Numbered from the stretch's first letter, positions 8,953 through 17,769 are shown. The stretch: 64,000 bases of DNA from JAJFUV01 sp964384215 (GCA_964384215.1 CAYLLB010000016.1:37178-101177); one strand, 5' to 3'. Notes: generated from the letters alone by a model not told the origin. Program-made: numbers and translations.

Positions 8953-9815
8953 TCCTGCGCCTCCCGCCATTCCTCCTCGGTTTGCGTGTCCCGCCCCGCG
9001 GAAGCCGACTTGTGCTCGGCGCTTCCGTGTGACATGGCAGGCCAGCGTCGGCCGAAGTGCTCCATGATGCGTTCGCCGGCGCGCTTCAGGCTGACGTCCA
9101 TCTCGATTTCGCCGAAAGCCGCCACCGAAATCCGGCCTGTCTCCTCGCTGACCACCAGCGAGAGGCAATCGGTTTCTTCTGTGACGCCGATGGCCGCACG
9201 ATGTCGCGTGCCGAGTTTGCGCGAGAGAGAGGGATTCATGCTCAGCGGCAGGAAGCAGGCCGCTGCCGCAATGCGGTCTCCCTGCACGATCACGGCTCCG
9301 TCGTGGAGTGCTGTACCTGGCTCGAAGATTGTGAGCAGCAAGTCGCGCGATTGCGCGGCGTCGATCAGCACCCCGCTCTCGATGAACGTGCGCAGCCCGA
9401 TGTCCCGCTCCAGCACGATCAACCCGCCGACCTTCCTCTCGGACAACCGTCCCAGAGCCAACAAGATGTCGTCGGTGGATTCCCGGCTCTGCAGGCGCGT
9501 GCGCACACTGAAGAACCCTCGCCGCCCGATGCGCGCAAGCATGCGCCGGATTTCCGACTGAAACAGCACTACCAGCGCGAAGCCGGCGTATGTCGCCAGA
9601 TTGCTCAGAATCGCCCGCAGTAGTTCCAGCCCCGTCCACACCGATACAAGATAGGCGAGCACCAGCACACCCAGGCCCGCCAGAACATGCGCCGCCCGGC
9701 GTCCGCGGATGATCATGATGAGCTGGTAGAGCAGGACGGCGACGATCAGAATGTCGATCGCGGCCGTGATGGTGAGCTTTTCGAACGCGGATGTTAGCGG
9801 CGTAAGATTCGGCAT
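8949..9815 (-). CDS. cdaA: diadenylate cyclase CdaA (c-di-AMP synthase)
   Basis: Makes cyclic di-AMP from two ATP. The 288-aa protein has three N-terminal transmembrane helices (about 17-36, 42-60 and 64-84) and a cytoplasmic DAC domain. The catalytic motifs are intact: DGA at 172-174 in LHDGAVIVQ and RHRAA at 204-208. The C-terminal tail (about 250-288) is Arg/Glu-rich. It is the first gene of the cdaA-cdaR-glmM unit and lies 100 bp downstream of ald. That AT-rich gap (9816-9916, with TAAGATAGTAAATTAGG on the minus strand) may hold its own promoter. c-di-AMP usually controls potassium and osmolyte balance; no target gene or riboswitch is recognisable in the window. Confidence 0.95.
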   Translation of the reverse strand: MPNLTPLTSAFEKLTITAAIDILIVAVLLYQLIMIIRGRRAAHVLAGLGVLVLAYLVSVWTGLELLRAILSNLATYAGFALVVLFQSEIRRMLARIGRRGFFSVRTRLQSRESTDDILLALGRLSERKVGGLIVLERDIGLRTFIESGVLIDAAQSRDLLLTIFEPGTALHDGAVIVQGDRIAAAACFLPLSMNPSLSRKLGTRHRAAIGVTEETDCLSLVVSEETGRISVAAFGEIEMDVSLKRAGERIMEHFGRRWPAMSHGSAEHKSASAGRDTQTEEEWREAQE

Positions 9816-9916
9816 GACCGGCTCGAAGCTGAATAGATCCCTAATTTACTATCTTACACACAGCTATTCGTCTTCGAGCACATCATACGGTGTTGGAAAT
9901 CCACACCGCGCCGGCC

Positions 9917-11029
9917 TTACAGCAAAGAATCCAGCTCCCGCCAATCTTTGTTCTGCGATTCGGCGACCGCCGCGCAAGTGATGTGACCGCGGTACGTGTT
10001 CACGCCTCCGGCGATGGCCGGGTTCTCCTGGGCCGCGCGTTCCAGGCCATAGTTGGCAAGTTGGAGCAGATAGGGGAATGTGGCGTTGGTGAGCGCGAAG
10101 GTCGAAGTGTGCGGTACAGCGGCCGGCATGTTCGACACACAGTAGTGTAGGACCCCGTCCACCAGGAAGACCGGGTCGGTGTGCGTGGTCGGGCGCGAAG
10201 TCTCCAGGCATCCGCCCTGATCGATGGCGATGTCCACGATTACCGCGCCGCGCTTCATTTTCGAGATCAGCTCACGTGCAATCAGCCGCGGGGCCGACGC
10301 GCCAGGAATGAGTACCGCACCCACCACCAGATCCGCCTGCCGGACCGATTCGCGTATCGTCCAGGTGTTGGAGGCCAGCGTTACCACCCGGCTGTTGAAG
10401 ATATTGTCAAGCTCTCGCAGGCGGTCCAGGTTCTTGTCGATGATGGTAACGTGTGCGCCCATCCCACATGCAACCTTCGCGGCATTGTGGCCCGCCACGC
10501 CGCCGCCTACGATCACGACGTTCGCCGGAGCCACTCCGGGCACGCCGCCGATCAGCAGGCCGCGTCCCCCGTTCGGTGCCATCAGGTACTGCGCGCCAAC
10601 CTGGATCGACATCCTGCCGGCGACCTCGCTCATAGGAGTCAGCAGCGGCAGCGATCCGTCGGCCTCGCGGATGGTTTCGTACGCCACGCCGGCTACCTTG
10701 TTTTTCACGAGACAGTCGGTCAGTTCCGGCACCGGAGCCAGGTGCAAATACGTAAACAGCGTCAGTCCGGGCCGCAGTAGTTCGTACTCGGAGGGCTGCG
10801 GTTCCTTCACCTTCACCACCAGGTCCGCGCCCGCCCAGGTTTCGGAGGCGCTGGCTACGATGCGCGCGCCGGCAGTTGCGTAATCTTGATCGGAGATGGA
10901 GCTTCCATCCCCGGCTCCAGCCTGGACCAGAACTTCATGGCCGGCCTCGCATAGAGCCATCACACCGCTCGGCACCAGGGCCACCCGGGTTTCGTGATCT
11001 TTCACTTCCTTAGGTACGCCAACGATCAT
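9917..11029 (-). CDS. ald: alanine dehydrogenase
   Basis: NAD-dependent oxidative deamination of L-alanine to pyruvate and ammonia, reversible. The 370-aa length is typical. The protein starts MIVGVPKEVKDHETRVALVP, the family N-terminus. Lys and His active-site residues fit VKVKEPQPSEY and FTYLHLAP. The NAD Rossmann motif GGGVAGHNAAKVACGMGA lies in the middle, and the C-terminal VNTYRGHITCAAVA segment is conserved. The ATG overlaps the stop of the upstream peptidoglycan-binding gene by 4 bp. Alanine supply for the wall could link it to its neighbours, but that is only suggestive. Confidence 0.96.
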   Translation of the reverse strand: MIVGVPKEVKDHETRVALVPSGVMALCEAGHEVLVQAGAGDGSSISDQDYATAGARIVASASETWAGADLVVKVKEPQPSEYELLRPGLTLFTYLHLAPVPELTDCLVKNKVAGVAYETIREADGSLPLLTPMSEVAGRMSIQVGAQYLMAPNGGRGLLIGGVPGVAPANVVIVGGGVAGHNAAKVACGMGAHVTIIDKNLDRLRELDNIFNSRVVTLASNTWTIRESVRQADLVVGAVLIPGASAPRLIARELISKMKRGAVIVDIAIDQGGCLETSRPTTHTDPVFLVDGVLHYCVSNMPAAVPHTSTFALTNATFPYLLQLANYGLERAAQENPAIAGGVNTYRGHITCAAVAESQNKDWRELDSLL

Positions 11030-11574
11030 GGTTGTGACCTCGAATCCGCTTCCGGTGGAACTCCCTGTGGGATCTGGCCGTTCTGTGAATTTGGTTCACG
11101 CTTGGGCCCCAAGCCCAAGGCAATCAGGGCGAGTCCGCTGGGCTTACCCGTCTGGGTCAGATTCTGATCCTTCTGAAAACGCTTCATGGCGTCCACCGAC
11201 CTGGCGTCCCAGACACCCGTGGCAACGCCGGTGAGATAACCGCGCTGCATAAGCGCTTGCTGTATCTCCTTGTACCGCTCCGGTGTGGGGGCTCGCTGCG
11301 ACATCCGCCGGCTCGATCGCTCCCCGGACGAAGAAGCGCGCCGCTTATCCGTCGACTTCGCACCTTTCTTCTTGTGTCCGGAGGCTTGCCTTCCTGTTGT
11401 CTGCTTCTTCGATGTCCGCTTCTTGGCGGTTTGGTTTCCGTGAGTCTGCTTTTGGGAGGTCTGTTTCGATGCGGATTTCTTTCTGACCGAATGGGTGGAG
11501 GCCACGCTTGACGGGACGATAAGCGGTCCTGTCGCTATGAACGCAGCTATCAGGATAGATATGAATGAACGCAA
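11026..11574 (-). CDS. secreted basic protein with C-terminal peptidoglycan-binding domain
   Basis: A 182-aa protein in three parts. An N-terminal signal peptide spans about 1-25. Residues ~30-90 form a very basic, low-complexity linker of Lys, Thr, Ser and Gln with repeated KKQT-like units. Residues ~95-160 form a PG_binding_1-like fold (YKEIQQALMQRGYLTG, GVWDARSVDAMKRFQ). The last ~20 residues are polar. It probably binds the wall through the C-terminal domain while the linker contacts acidic polymers or spans the mesh. No catalytic domain is present. The stop overlaps the ald start by 4 bp. Confidence 0.75.
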   Translation of the reverse strand: MRSFISILIAAFIATGPLIVPSSVASTHSVRKKSASKQTSQKQTHGNQTAKKRTSKKQTTGRQASGHKKKGAKSTDKRRASSSGERSSRRMSQRAPTPERYKEIQQALMQRGYLTGVATGVWDARSVDAMKRFQKDQNLTQTGKPSGLALIALGLGPKREPNSQNGQIPQGVPPEADSRSQP

Positions 11575-11592
11575 AATATGAGTCTAGCAGAA

Positions 11593-11629
11593 GGGGAGGG
11601 AAGTGAAGCCATGCGCTCCGCCCCTCCCC
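11593..11629 (-). terminator. hairpin downstream of htrA
   Basis: A perfect 8-bp stem (GGGGAGGG with CCCTCCCC) and a 21-nt loop sit between the htrA stop and the next gene. On the minus strand the stem is followed by TTCTGCT, only a weak T-run. It could be an attenuating terminator or an mRNA 3'-end structure. Confidence 0.4.
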
Positions 11630-11641
11630 ATGTTCAGAATT

Positions 11642-13234
11642 CTACTCGTTGGATGGCAGCGTGCCTGCCAGGAACAGGCTGATCCATTCGACCGGCCGCT
11701 GGCGCCGGTCCGCGCGCATCACTCGGAAGGCCACCGCATCGCCCGGTTTGATCGACGCTTGTATGCGCTTCACATCATTGACCGAACTGACCGGCTGGCG
11801 ATTGATCGAAACGATCACATCGCGGGGTTGCAGCCCGATCTCGCTGGCGAACGAACCCTGATCGACATTAGTGATCACTACGCCGTGTGTGTCCTTGAAG
11901 TTGGACTGGTCCTTCTCGGTCTGGGTGAACTCCCGGATCGAGATGCCGAACTTGGCCTGCTGGGCCTCTCCGGACTCCGGCTCGCCACTTCGGCGTGAAG
12001 TGCCTGCTTCATCGGGGAACAGCTTGGCGCGGTCTGCAATGGTGACCTTGAGGTCCATCTTCTTGCCGCCGCGGTCCACTGTGAGAACCACCGTCGAACC
12101 GATCGGCGACTCGGCAACTCGCTCCACCAGGTCGTTCCCATCCCGGATGGGCTTGCCGTCCATGGCCAGGATGATGTCTTCCACCTTGAGGCCAGCCTTG
12201 GCCGCGGGACCATCCGGCGTCACCTCCGAAACCGGGACGCCCTGCTTGACTCCAAAACTCTTCAGCAACTCGGGCCGATCTTGAGCAGGGAAACGAACAC
12301 CGATGCTACCGCGCGTAACCTTGCCGCCGCGGATGATTTGGTTGTAAACCTTGACGGCCGTATTGATCGGCAGCGCAAAGCCCACTCCCTGCGAACCTCC
12401 CGAAGCCGTGGCGATCATGGTGTTGATGCCGATCACCTCGCCGCGGACGTTGATGAGCGGACCGCCGCTATTGCCTGGATTGATGGCCGCGTCAGTCTGC
12501 AGGAAGCGTTGGAACTGGCCGCCTATCCGGTCGCGCCCGGTGGCGCTAATGATGCCGGCCGTGACCGTAGCTTCCAGTCCGAACGGAGAACCGATCGCAA
12601 CGGCCCAATCGCCAACCTCTACGGCGTCGGAATTGCCAATCTTCGCGAACGGCAAACTCTTACCCGCATCGATCTTAATAACCGCAAGGTCCGTCGCCGG
12701 ATCGTCGCCGATCAGCTTCGCCTTGTAATCGGTATTGTCGCCATGCAAGCGAACCTTGATCGTCTCGGCTCCGTCCACAACATGGTTATTCGTGATGATG
12801 TACCCTTTTGCGTCCACAATCACGCCGGAACCGGTGGCCGCAGGCCGCACACGCGGAACCTGAAAGCCGGGACCCGGCTGGCCGAAGAAGCGCCGGAACA
12901 GATCCATGCCGTCGTCACCTTCTTCGTCGTCCGATGGCGTCTGTTGACGCCGCCGTGGCTGTGCTGATCGTTCCTGCTTAGCTTCATAAGACGAAGTGAT
13001 GTTCACGACCGCGGGTTCCAGTTGCCGCGCCAACTTGCTGAACTCGCTGGACAACTGCACGGGGCTTGGGATTACCAGCGGTGTGGCGTCCGGCGCGGCG
13101 TTCTGGCTTTGCGAGCGTGCCGCCTTTACTCCGGTGTTGATGAGCGTGCCGATCAGGATGCCGATTCCGAGCACGAGGACGAGACCGCCGACTGTGGCAA
13201 GCCTCCGGTTGGTCATGGATCGTAGAAATCTCAT
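11642..13234 (-). CDS. periplasmic serine protease HtrA/DegP (Do family)
   Basis: A 530-aa envelope quality-control protease and chaperone. It has an N-terminal membrane anchor or signal (about 14-34), a Pro/Gln/acidic linker (about 84-110), a trypsin-like domain and two PDZ domains (about 295-390 and 425-520). The catalytic triad is complete: His151 in NNHVVDGA, Asp182 in DPATDLAVIKID and Ser256 in GNSGGPL. The start is preceded by a GGAGG element and by a minus-strand TATAAT box, so it is likely the first gene of its own transcript. DegP, DegQ and DegS cannot be separated by sequence alone; two PDZ domains argue against DegS. Confidence 0.94.
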   Translation of the reverse strand: MRFLRSMTNRRLATVGGLVLVLGIGILIGTLINTGVKAARSQSQNAAPDATPLVIPSPVQLSSEFSKLARQLEPAVVNITSSYEAKQERSAQPRRRQQTPSDDEEGDDGMDLFRRFFGQPGPGFQVPRVRPAATGSGVIVDAKGYIITNNHVVDGAETIKVRLHGDNTDYKAKLIGDDPATDLAVIKIDAGKSLPFAKIGNSDAVEVGDWAVAIGSPFGLEATVTAGIISATGRDRIGGQFQRFLQTDAAINPGNSGGPLINVRGEVIGINTMIATASGGSQGVGFALPINTAVKVYNQIIRGGKVTRGSIGVRFPAQDRPELLKSFGVKQGVPVSEVTPDGPAAKAGLKVEDIILAMDGKPIRDGNDLVERVAESPIGSTVVLTVDRGGKKMDLKVTIADRAKLFPDEAGTSRRSGEPESGEAQQAKFGISIREFTQTEKDQSNFKDTHGVVITNVDQGSFASEIGLQPRDVIVSINRQPVSSVNDVKRIQASIKPGDAVAFRVMRADRRQRPVEWISLFLAGTLPSNE

Positions 13235-13273
13235 TGCGATGAAAACCTCCGAGCGTCGCCGCTTTCTCTAATC

Positions 13274-13303
13274 ATTATAAGAGACGCAGCCTTTCGAGCA
13301 TCT
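13274..13303 (-). promoter_or_regulatory. candidate sigma-70 type promoter of htrA
   Basis: A perfect TATAAT hexamer is read on the minus strand at 13279-13274, inside the 73-bp gap before htrA. The predicted start of transcription would lie about 30 nt before the ATG. The -35 region 16-18 nt upstream matches poorly, so an activator or another sigma factor may be needed. Confidence 0.38.
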
Positions 13304-13307
13304 GTTT

Positions 13308-14204
13308 TCATGGATGCGAACGGCGGCTGAATGGTTTCAGATCGACCATTACGATGCCCGCCAGAATCAGTGCCGCCCCCACGCCGCCCCGCGGAGTGAA
13401 CATCTCCCCCTCCACAACGAACGAGGTGAGCGCCGCGAAAACCGGCTCCAAAACTAAGAATAACGCCGTGCGCGTTGCCGTTGTGTGCTGCTGCGCCCAC
13501 GTCATCACGGTGAAGGCGAGCGCTGTCGCCAGCAGGCCGGTTATGACCAGGGCCGCCAGCAGGCCGGGACGCCAGACAACGTACGGTGTTTCTACCCACC
13601 AGAAAGTGCCCAGGCCAATCAGGGCGCAGGTCACAATCTGGATCACGCTGAGCGCCTCGAACGCGCCCGCGCGCGTGTAGTGTCCTAAGACCATAATGTG
13701 GATCGCGAATCCGAAGGCGCTGATCACCGTCAAGGCATCGCCGGAGGAAATCGTTAAACTCTCTTCATTCAGGGTCATCAACGTCAAACCGAGGGTTGCC
13801 AGCAGCACCCCCGCCACCTCGTCTACTTGGGGCGCCTTTTTATAGACGAGCGAACTCAGCAAAGGTACCAGCACCACCGAGAGGCCCGTTATGAACGCCG
13901 ACTTGGAAGGAGTGGTCGAACGCAATCCGACCGTCTGGAAAACGTATCCGCCGAACAGACAGACTCCGGCAAGAACGCCGCCCGCAAGCAACCGTTTCTG
14001 GTCGAAGAGTGCGGCGCGCATGCGGCGGAACACCACGAGTAGTGCCAGCGCAGCCAACCCGAAGCGCAAGGCGAGAAACAACAGAGTGCTAACGCTCTCC
14101 AGGGCCTGCTTGACCATTACGAAGGTCGAACCCCAGATCAGAGTAATGAGTACGAGCGCGAGTTCCGCTTGCCAGCGCCGCGCCTTCGAGCGGCGTTCCG
14201 TCAT
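13308..14204 (-). CDS. EamA/DMT-superfamily permease
   Basis: A 298-aa inner-membrane protein with about ten hydrophobic helices arranged as two EamA repeats (about 14-150 and 160-290). The first repeat contains LIWGSTFVMVKQAL, the family start motif. The open frame continues upstream, but the ATG at 14204 forms an ATGA overlap with the M20 peptidase stop and places a short basic tail before helix 1. Such proteins export amino acids, nucleosides or other metabolites. Coupling to a peptidase suggests amino-acid or peptide export, which is inference from position only. Confidence 0.85.
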   Translation of the reverse strand: MTERRSKARRWQAELALVLITLIWGSTFVMVKQALESVSTLLFLALRFGLAALALLVVFRRMRAALFDQKRLLAGGVLAGVCLFGGYVFQTVGLRSTTPSKSAFITGLSVVLVPLLSSLVYKKAPQVDEVAGVLLATLGLTLMTLNEESLTISSGDALTVISAFGFAIHIMVLGHYTRAGAFEALSVIQIVTCALIGLGTFWWVETPYVVWRPGLLAALVITGLLATALAFTVMTWAQQHTTATRTALFLVLEPVFAALTSFVVEGEMFTPRGGVGAALILAGIVMVDLKPFSRRSHP

Positions 14205-15454
14205 GAAAGGCCGCCGGCGCCCTGGCTTAGGCCCGCCATCAGGCACATGGCAAGCAGCATCCGTTTGAGCCCCAGGTCCCGTCCCTCCGGGTTGTACCAC
14301 TCTGCGGTTGTATGCGCCCCGCCCCCCTGGCCTCCCGCGCCGATGGACACCGCGTCGAGGCCCAATGAAATCGGAATGTTGGCATCGGTCGAGGAGCAGT
14401 CCAGTTGCGCGCGGATGCCGAGGTACCGATCCACGCTGCGCAGCACACCGAGAATGGCGGCCCGCTCCGAAAGACGGCCGCTTGGACGTGATCCGATCTC
14501 CCGGACGCGCACAGAGAGTTTGCCGCCGCTCGCCCTTTCGTTCTCGGTTTGCAGGGCGCGCTCCACGCATTCGTTCAGCAGATCGGCTAGCTCATCCATC
14601 CTGGGTTGAGTCTCGGCGCGAACGTCGATTTTCGCCAGCGCCTCGGATGGAATCGAGTTGATGCTCACCCCGCCGTCTATGATGCCGAAGTTGAACGAAC
14701 TGCGCGGTTCATCAGCCGGCGGGCAGCTACCCTGCGTATCGCTGAAAAGCACCACGGCTCGGCACAAGGCGTGCACCGGGTTTGCGGTTCCGTAATCGGT
14801 CCAACTGTGTCCGCCCGGTCCCGCGAAGATCACCTCGAAGCGGCGGCTGCCGAGCGCGTGGGCGGTGATGGTATCCGTGCCCGGGCCATCCAGCACGACG
14901 AAGCTCTTGAGTGTCGCGGCCAGAGGGGATTGCCGGCACAGGTAACGCATTCCGCTCAGGTTGCCTTCGCCCTCTTCGCCCACGTTCGCCACCAGCGCGA
15001 TGCGCTGGCCCCAATCGCTCGCGGGCGCACTCTTCAGTGCGGCCGCCACGGCCAGCAGCGCGGCCAACCCCGCCCCGTTGTCCGCCACGCCGGGCCCGAG
15101 AAAGCGGCCGTCGCCGGAGACCAGAATCTCTTCGGGCCTCCGCGGCGCGAGCACCGTATCCAGATGCGCCGTGAGGGCCGCGGAAGGCTCCTGGACCTGC
15201 TCGGAACAGGTGGCGATCACATTCCCGGCCCGGTCCGTCTCCGCCTGCCAGCCCAGCGTCCGGAATTGGGCCGCCATCCACTCGCTGCGGGCCTGTTCCA
15301 GAAAAGTGGGAGCCGGAATGCGGCAGAGTTCGAGGTGGCGCTCGTTGATCCACTGCTTCTCGCGGGTGAACCATTGCAGGCACTCGCGCACACCTCGCGC
15401 TTCCGCGGCGTTGGCCACGCACACGGCGTCCACCGGCATTGGCGCGGAAGCCAT
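14201..15454 (-). CDS. M20-family metallopeptidase
   Basis: A 417-aa zinc-dependent peptidase or amidohydrolase. The expected metal ligands are visible: His97 and Asp99 in LTAHLDTVLAP, Asp125 in PGVADNGAG, Glu160/161 in NVGEEGEG, and a late His in GGGAHTTAEWYN. The dimerisation (lid) domain lies at about 205-320. It has no signal peptide, so it is probably cytoplasmic. The closest types are tripeptidase (PepT)-like and ArgE/DapE-like M20 enzymes; the sequence does not settle the substrate. It leads a two-gene unit with the EamA permease and is divergent from pfkA across a 73-bp gap. Confidence 0.87.
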   Translation of the reverse strand: MASAPMPVDAVCVANAAEARGVRECLQWFTREKQWINERHLELCRIPAPTFLEQARSEWMAAQFRTLGWQAETDRAGNVIATCSEQVQEPSAALTAHLDTVLAPRRPEEILVSGDGRFLGPGVADNGAGLAALLAVAAALKSAPASDWGQRIALVANVGEEGEGNLSGMRYLCRQSPLAATLKSFVVLDGPGTDTITAHALGSRRFEVIFAGPGGHSWTDYGTANPVHALCRAVVLFSDTQGSCPPADEPRSSFNFGIIDGGVSINSIPSEALAKIDVRAETQPRMDELADLLNECVERALQTENERASGGKLSVRVREIGSRPSGRLSERAAILGVLRSVDRYLGIRAQLDCSSTDANIPISLGLDAVSIGAGGQGGGAHTTAEWYNPEGRDLGLKRMLLAMCLMAGLSQGAGGLS

Positions 15455-15527
15455 TCTTTAAAATAGTGTATCGCGCGGCGTCGACGCGCCGTTTGCGCGT
15501 TCGGTGATAGCATGGTCGTTTCGGACC

Positions 15528-16508
15528 ATGTCCTCCATCAAGCGAATTGCCGTGCTGACCAGCGGGGGAGACGCCCCGGGAATGAACGCCGCCGTGCGCG
15601 CCGTAGTGCGCGCGGCCATCGAACTGGGCGCGGAAGTGTTCGGCGTGCGTCATGGCTATCGCGGATTGGTTGACGGCGACCTCATGCCCCTGGCTGCTCG
15701 CGACGTGGGCGGCATCATGCAGCGCGGGGGCACCTTCCTTGGCAGCGCCCGCCTGCCGGGATTCAGCGACATCGAGGTGCGGCGCGGCGCGCTCGGCCTG
15801 CTATCGGCCCGCGGCATCGGTGGCTTGATCGCTATTGGCGGCAACGGCACTCAGACAGGGGCGAAGTCACTCTCCGATATGGGCTTTCCCGTGGTGGGCG
15901 TGGCATCGACCATCGACAACGACCTCTATGGGTCGGATGTGACCATCGGCGTGGACACGGCCTTGAACGTGGGCCTGGAAGCCATCGACCGGCTCAAAGT
16001 GACGGCCTCCAGTCATAACCGTGCCTTCGTCGTCGAAGTGATGGGGCGCGATTGCGGCTACCTCGCCCTCATGACTGGCATTGCCGGCGGCGCCGAGGCG
16101 ATTTGCATCCCCGAAATCGAGGCGAATCCGGAGGCGGTGGCCGGCGAAATCCGCGATGCTTACGAACGCGGCAAGCCTCACGCACTGGTGGTGGCCGCGG
16201 AAGGATCGAAATACAACGCGAATGGGCTCATGCAGTACTGCGCCAGCCAAAGGGGGCGTTTAGGTTTCGAGTTGCGCGCCACGATTTTGGGCCACACGCA
16301 GCGTGGCGGCGTTCCGACCTTTGCTGACAGGATGCTGGCCACGGAACTGGGCGCTGCGGCAGCCAGGCGCCTGGTGCGCGGTGAACACGGAGTGCTGGTA
16401 GGCAAGATCCGGGGGGAGATTGCCGCCACCCCGTTCGATGAAGTGGCGGCTAAGAAGAAACCGCTCGACCCGGCGCTTATGGACCTTGCGCGCGTGCTCG
16501 CGAAATAA
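15528..16508 (+). CDS. pfkA: 6-phosphofructokinase (PfkA family, variant Mg/phosphate loop)
   Basis: Phosphorylates fructose-6-phosphate in glycolysis. The 326 aa start at the ATG at 15528, which places the family start (IKRIAVLTSGGDAPGMNAA) at residue 4; a GTG 24 bp upstream in frame is a less likely start. Conserved elements include the TIDND catalytic loop, EVMGRDCGYLAL, PEIEANPE and ILGHTQRGG. The usual GGDGS loop reads GGNGT, so the Mg-coordinating aspartate (Asp103 of E. coli PfkA) is Asn, while the following Gly, which marks ATP- rather than PPi-dependent enzymes, is kept. The phosphoryl donor is therefore uncertain. It converges with the aminotransferase gene 7 bp away. Confidence 0.92.
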   Translation: MSSIKRIAVLTSGGDAPGMNAAVRAVVRAAIELGAEVFGVRHGYRGLVDGDLMPLAARDVGGIMQRGGTFLGSARLPGFSDIEVRRGALGLLSARGIGGLIAIGGNGTQTGAKSLSDMGFPVVGVASTIDNDLYGSDVTIGVDTALNVGLEAIDRLKVTASSHNRAFVVEVMGRDCGYLALMTGIAGGAEAICIPEIEANPEAVAGEIRDAYERGKPHALVVAAEGSKYNANGLMQYCASQRGRLGFELRATILGHTQRGGVPTFADRMLATELGAAAARRLVRGEHGVLVGKIRGEIAATPFDEVAAKKKPLDPALMDLARVLAK

Positions 16509-16515
16509 CCAAGCC

Positions 16516-17757
16516 TTAGTCGGCCAGCTTAACTTTCTTGAAGACCTTGATGAGCCTCTTTATGGCGCGGTCGGCTTCCTCCTCGGAAAGGATGTAAGGC
16601 GGCAGCAGGCGGATGACCTTCTCGTGGGTGCAGTTGATGAGCAGGCCTTCGTCGAGCGCGTCAAGCACGATCTGCTTGCCGGGGACGTCCAGTTCCACGC
16701 CGATCATCAACCCGAAGCCCCGAACTTCCTTGATGAAGCTGAAATGGCGCTTCATCTCATTGAATTCGGCGCGGATCTGCGCGCCTAACGCGTGAATGTG
16801 CGGGAGCAATCCTTCGAGGATGTCCAGGAATTCCAGCGCTACGCGGCAGGCGAGCACGTTGCCGCCGAATGTGGTGCCGTGCATGCCGGGGCCGATAGCA
16901 GCGGCGGCCTTCTCGTTCGACATGATGACGCCGAGGGGCAGCCCACAGGCGAGCGGTTTGGCTGCCACCATCACGTCGGGTAGTACTATGGGATCCGCCA
17001 ATTGATAAGCGAAGTAGCGGCCTGGACGGCCCACGCCGCATTGAATTTCGTCAAAGACCAGCAGTGCGTTCGCCTTAGTGGCCAACTCTCGCGCCTTGCG
17101 CGCATAAGCCACGCTCAGCGGGTAGATGCCACCTTCTCCCTGGATGCACTCGGCCACGATCCCGGCCGTGCGGTGGGTGACAGCGGCTTCAAGCGCCGCT
17201 ACGTCATTGAGCGGAACGAACTTAACACCCTCGAGGAGCGGCTCGAAGTCTTTGCGGTACTTGGTTTGCCCAGTGATGGAGAGCGCGCCGAGCGTGCGGC
17301 CATGGAAGGAGTTCTCCAACGCCACGATTTCGTACTTTTCCGGCGAGACTTTCCGGCCATGGCCGCGCACCATCTTGAGGGCGCCCTCCATGGCTTCGGT
17401 CCCGGAATTGCAGAAGAATGCGCGCTGTAATCCGCTGATTTCACACAATTTCTTCGCTAGCGGGCCCTGGTAAAGGTGATAGTAAAGATTGGAGCTGTGG
17501 ACGAGCATCCCCGCCTGCTCCCGAATCACCCTGGTAATTCGCGGATGAGCATGGCCGAGCGCGTTGACGCCGATGCCGGCAACCAAATCCAGGTAACGCT
17601 TTCCATTGATGTCGGTTAGCCAAGCGCCTTTCCCCTGGCGCAACACGACCGGGTAGCGGCTGTAATTCTGAAGTAGATAATCGCGCTCGAGATCCATGAC
17701 GTTGACGTTCATGTCGGAGATCGCGGGCGACTCTGTCGGACTTCCCATGCCTACCAT
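16516..17757 (-). CDS. argD: acetylornithine/succinyldiaminopimelate-type aminotransferase (ArgD-like)
   Basis: A class III PLP aminotransferase, 413 aa from the first ATG. GIGVNALGHAHPRI, the CNSGTEAMEGALK cofactor loop, NSFHGRTLGAL, LVFDEIQCGVGRPG and the PLP lysine in VAAKPLACGLPLG are all present. These agree with ArgD (arginine biosynthesis) more than with GABA or ornithine aminotransferases. In-frame ATGs at 17748, 17712 and 17697 are alternative starts; the last would begin MDLERDYLLQNY and matches typical homologues best. It follows the amidohydrolase gene by 12 bp on the same strand, so they are probably co-transcribed. No other arginine genes are nearby. Confidence 0.88.
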   Translation of the reverse strand: MVGMGSPTESPAISDMNVNVMDLERDYLLQNYSRYPVVLRQGKGAWLTDINGKRYLDLVAGIGVNALGHAHPRITRVIREQAGMLVHSSNLYYHLYQGPLAKKLCEISGLQRAFFCNSGTEAMEGALKMVRGHGRKVSPEKYEIVALENSFHGRTLGALSITGQTKYRKDFEPLLEGVKFVPLNDVAALEAAVTHRTAGIVAECIQGEGGIYPLSVAYARKARELATKANALLVFDEIQCGVGRPGRYFAYQLADPIVLPDVMVAAKPLACGLPLGVIMSNEKAAAAIGPGMHGTTFGGNVLACRVALEFLDILEGLLPHIHALGAQIRAEFNEMKRHFSFIKEVRGFGLMIGVELDVPGKQIVLDALDEGLLINCTHEKVIRLLPPYILSEEEADRAIKRLIKVFKKVKLAD

Positions 17758-17769
17758 GATACAGCAGCG

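Noticed and set aside
8953..9639. N-terminal extension of the YbbR-domain frame
   Set aside because: The extension overlaps cdaA in another frame and lacks similarity; the ATG at 8952 gives the expected membrane anchor.
15504..15530. GTG at 15504 as start of the phosphofructokinase gene
   Set aside because: It would add eight residues not seen in the family, and the ATG at 15528 sits directly before the conserved N-terminus.
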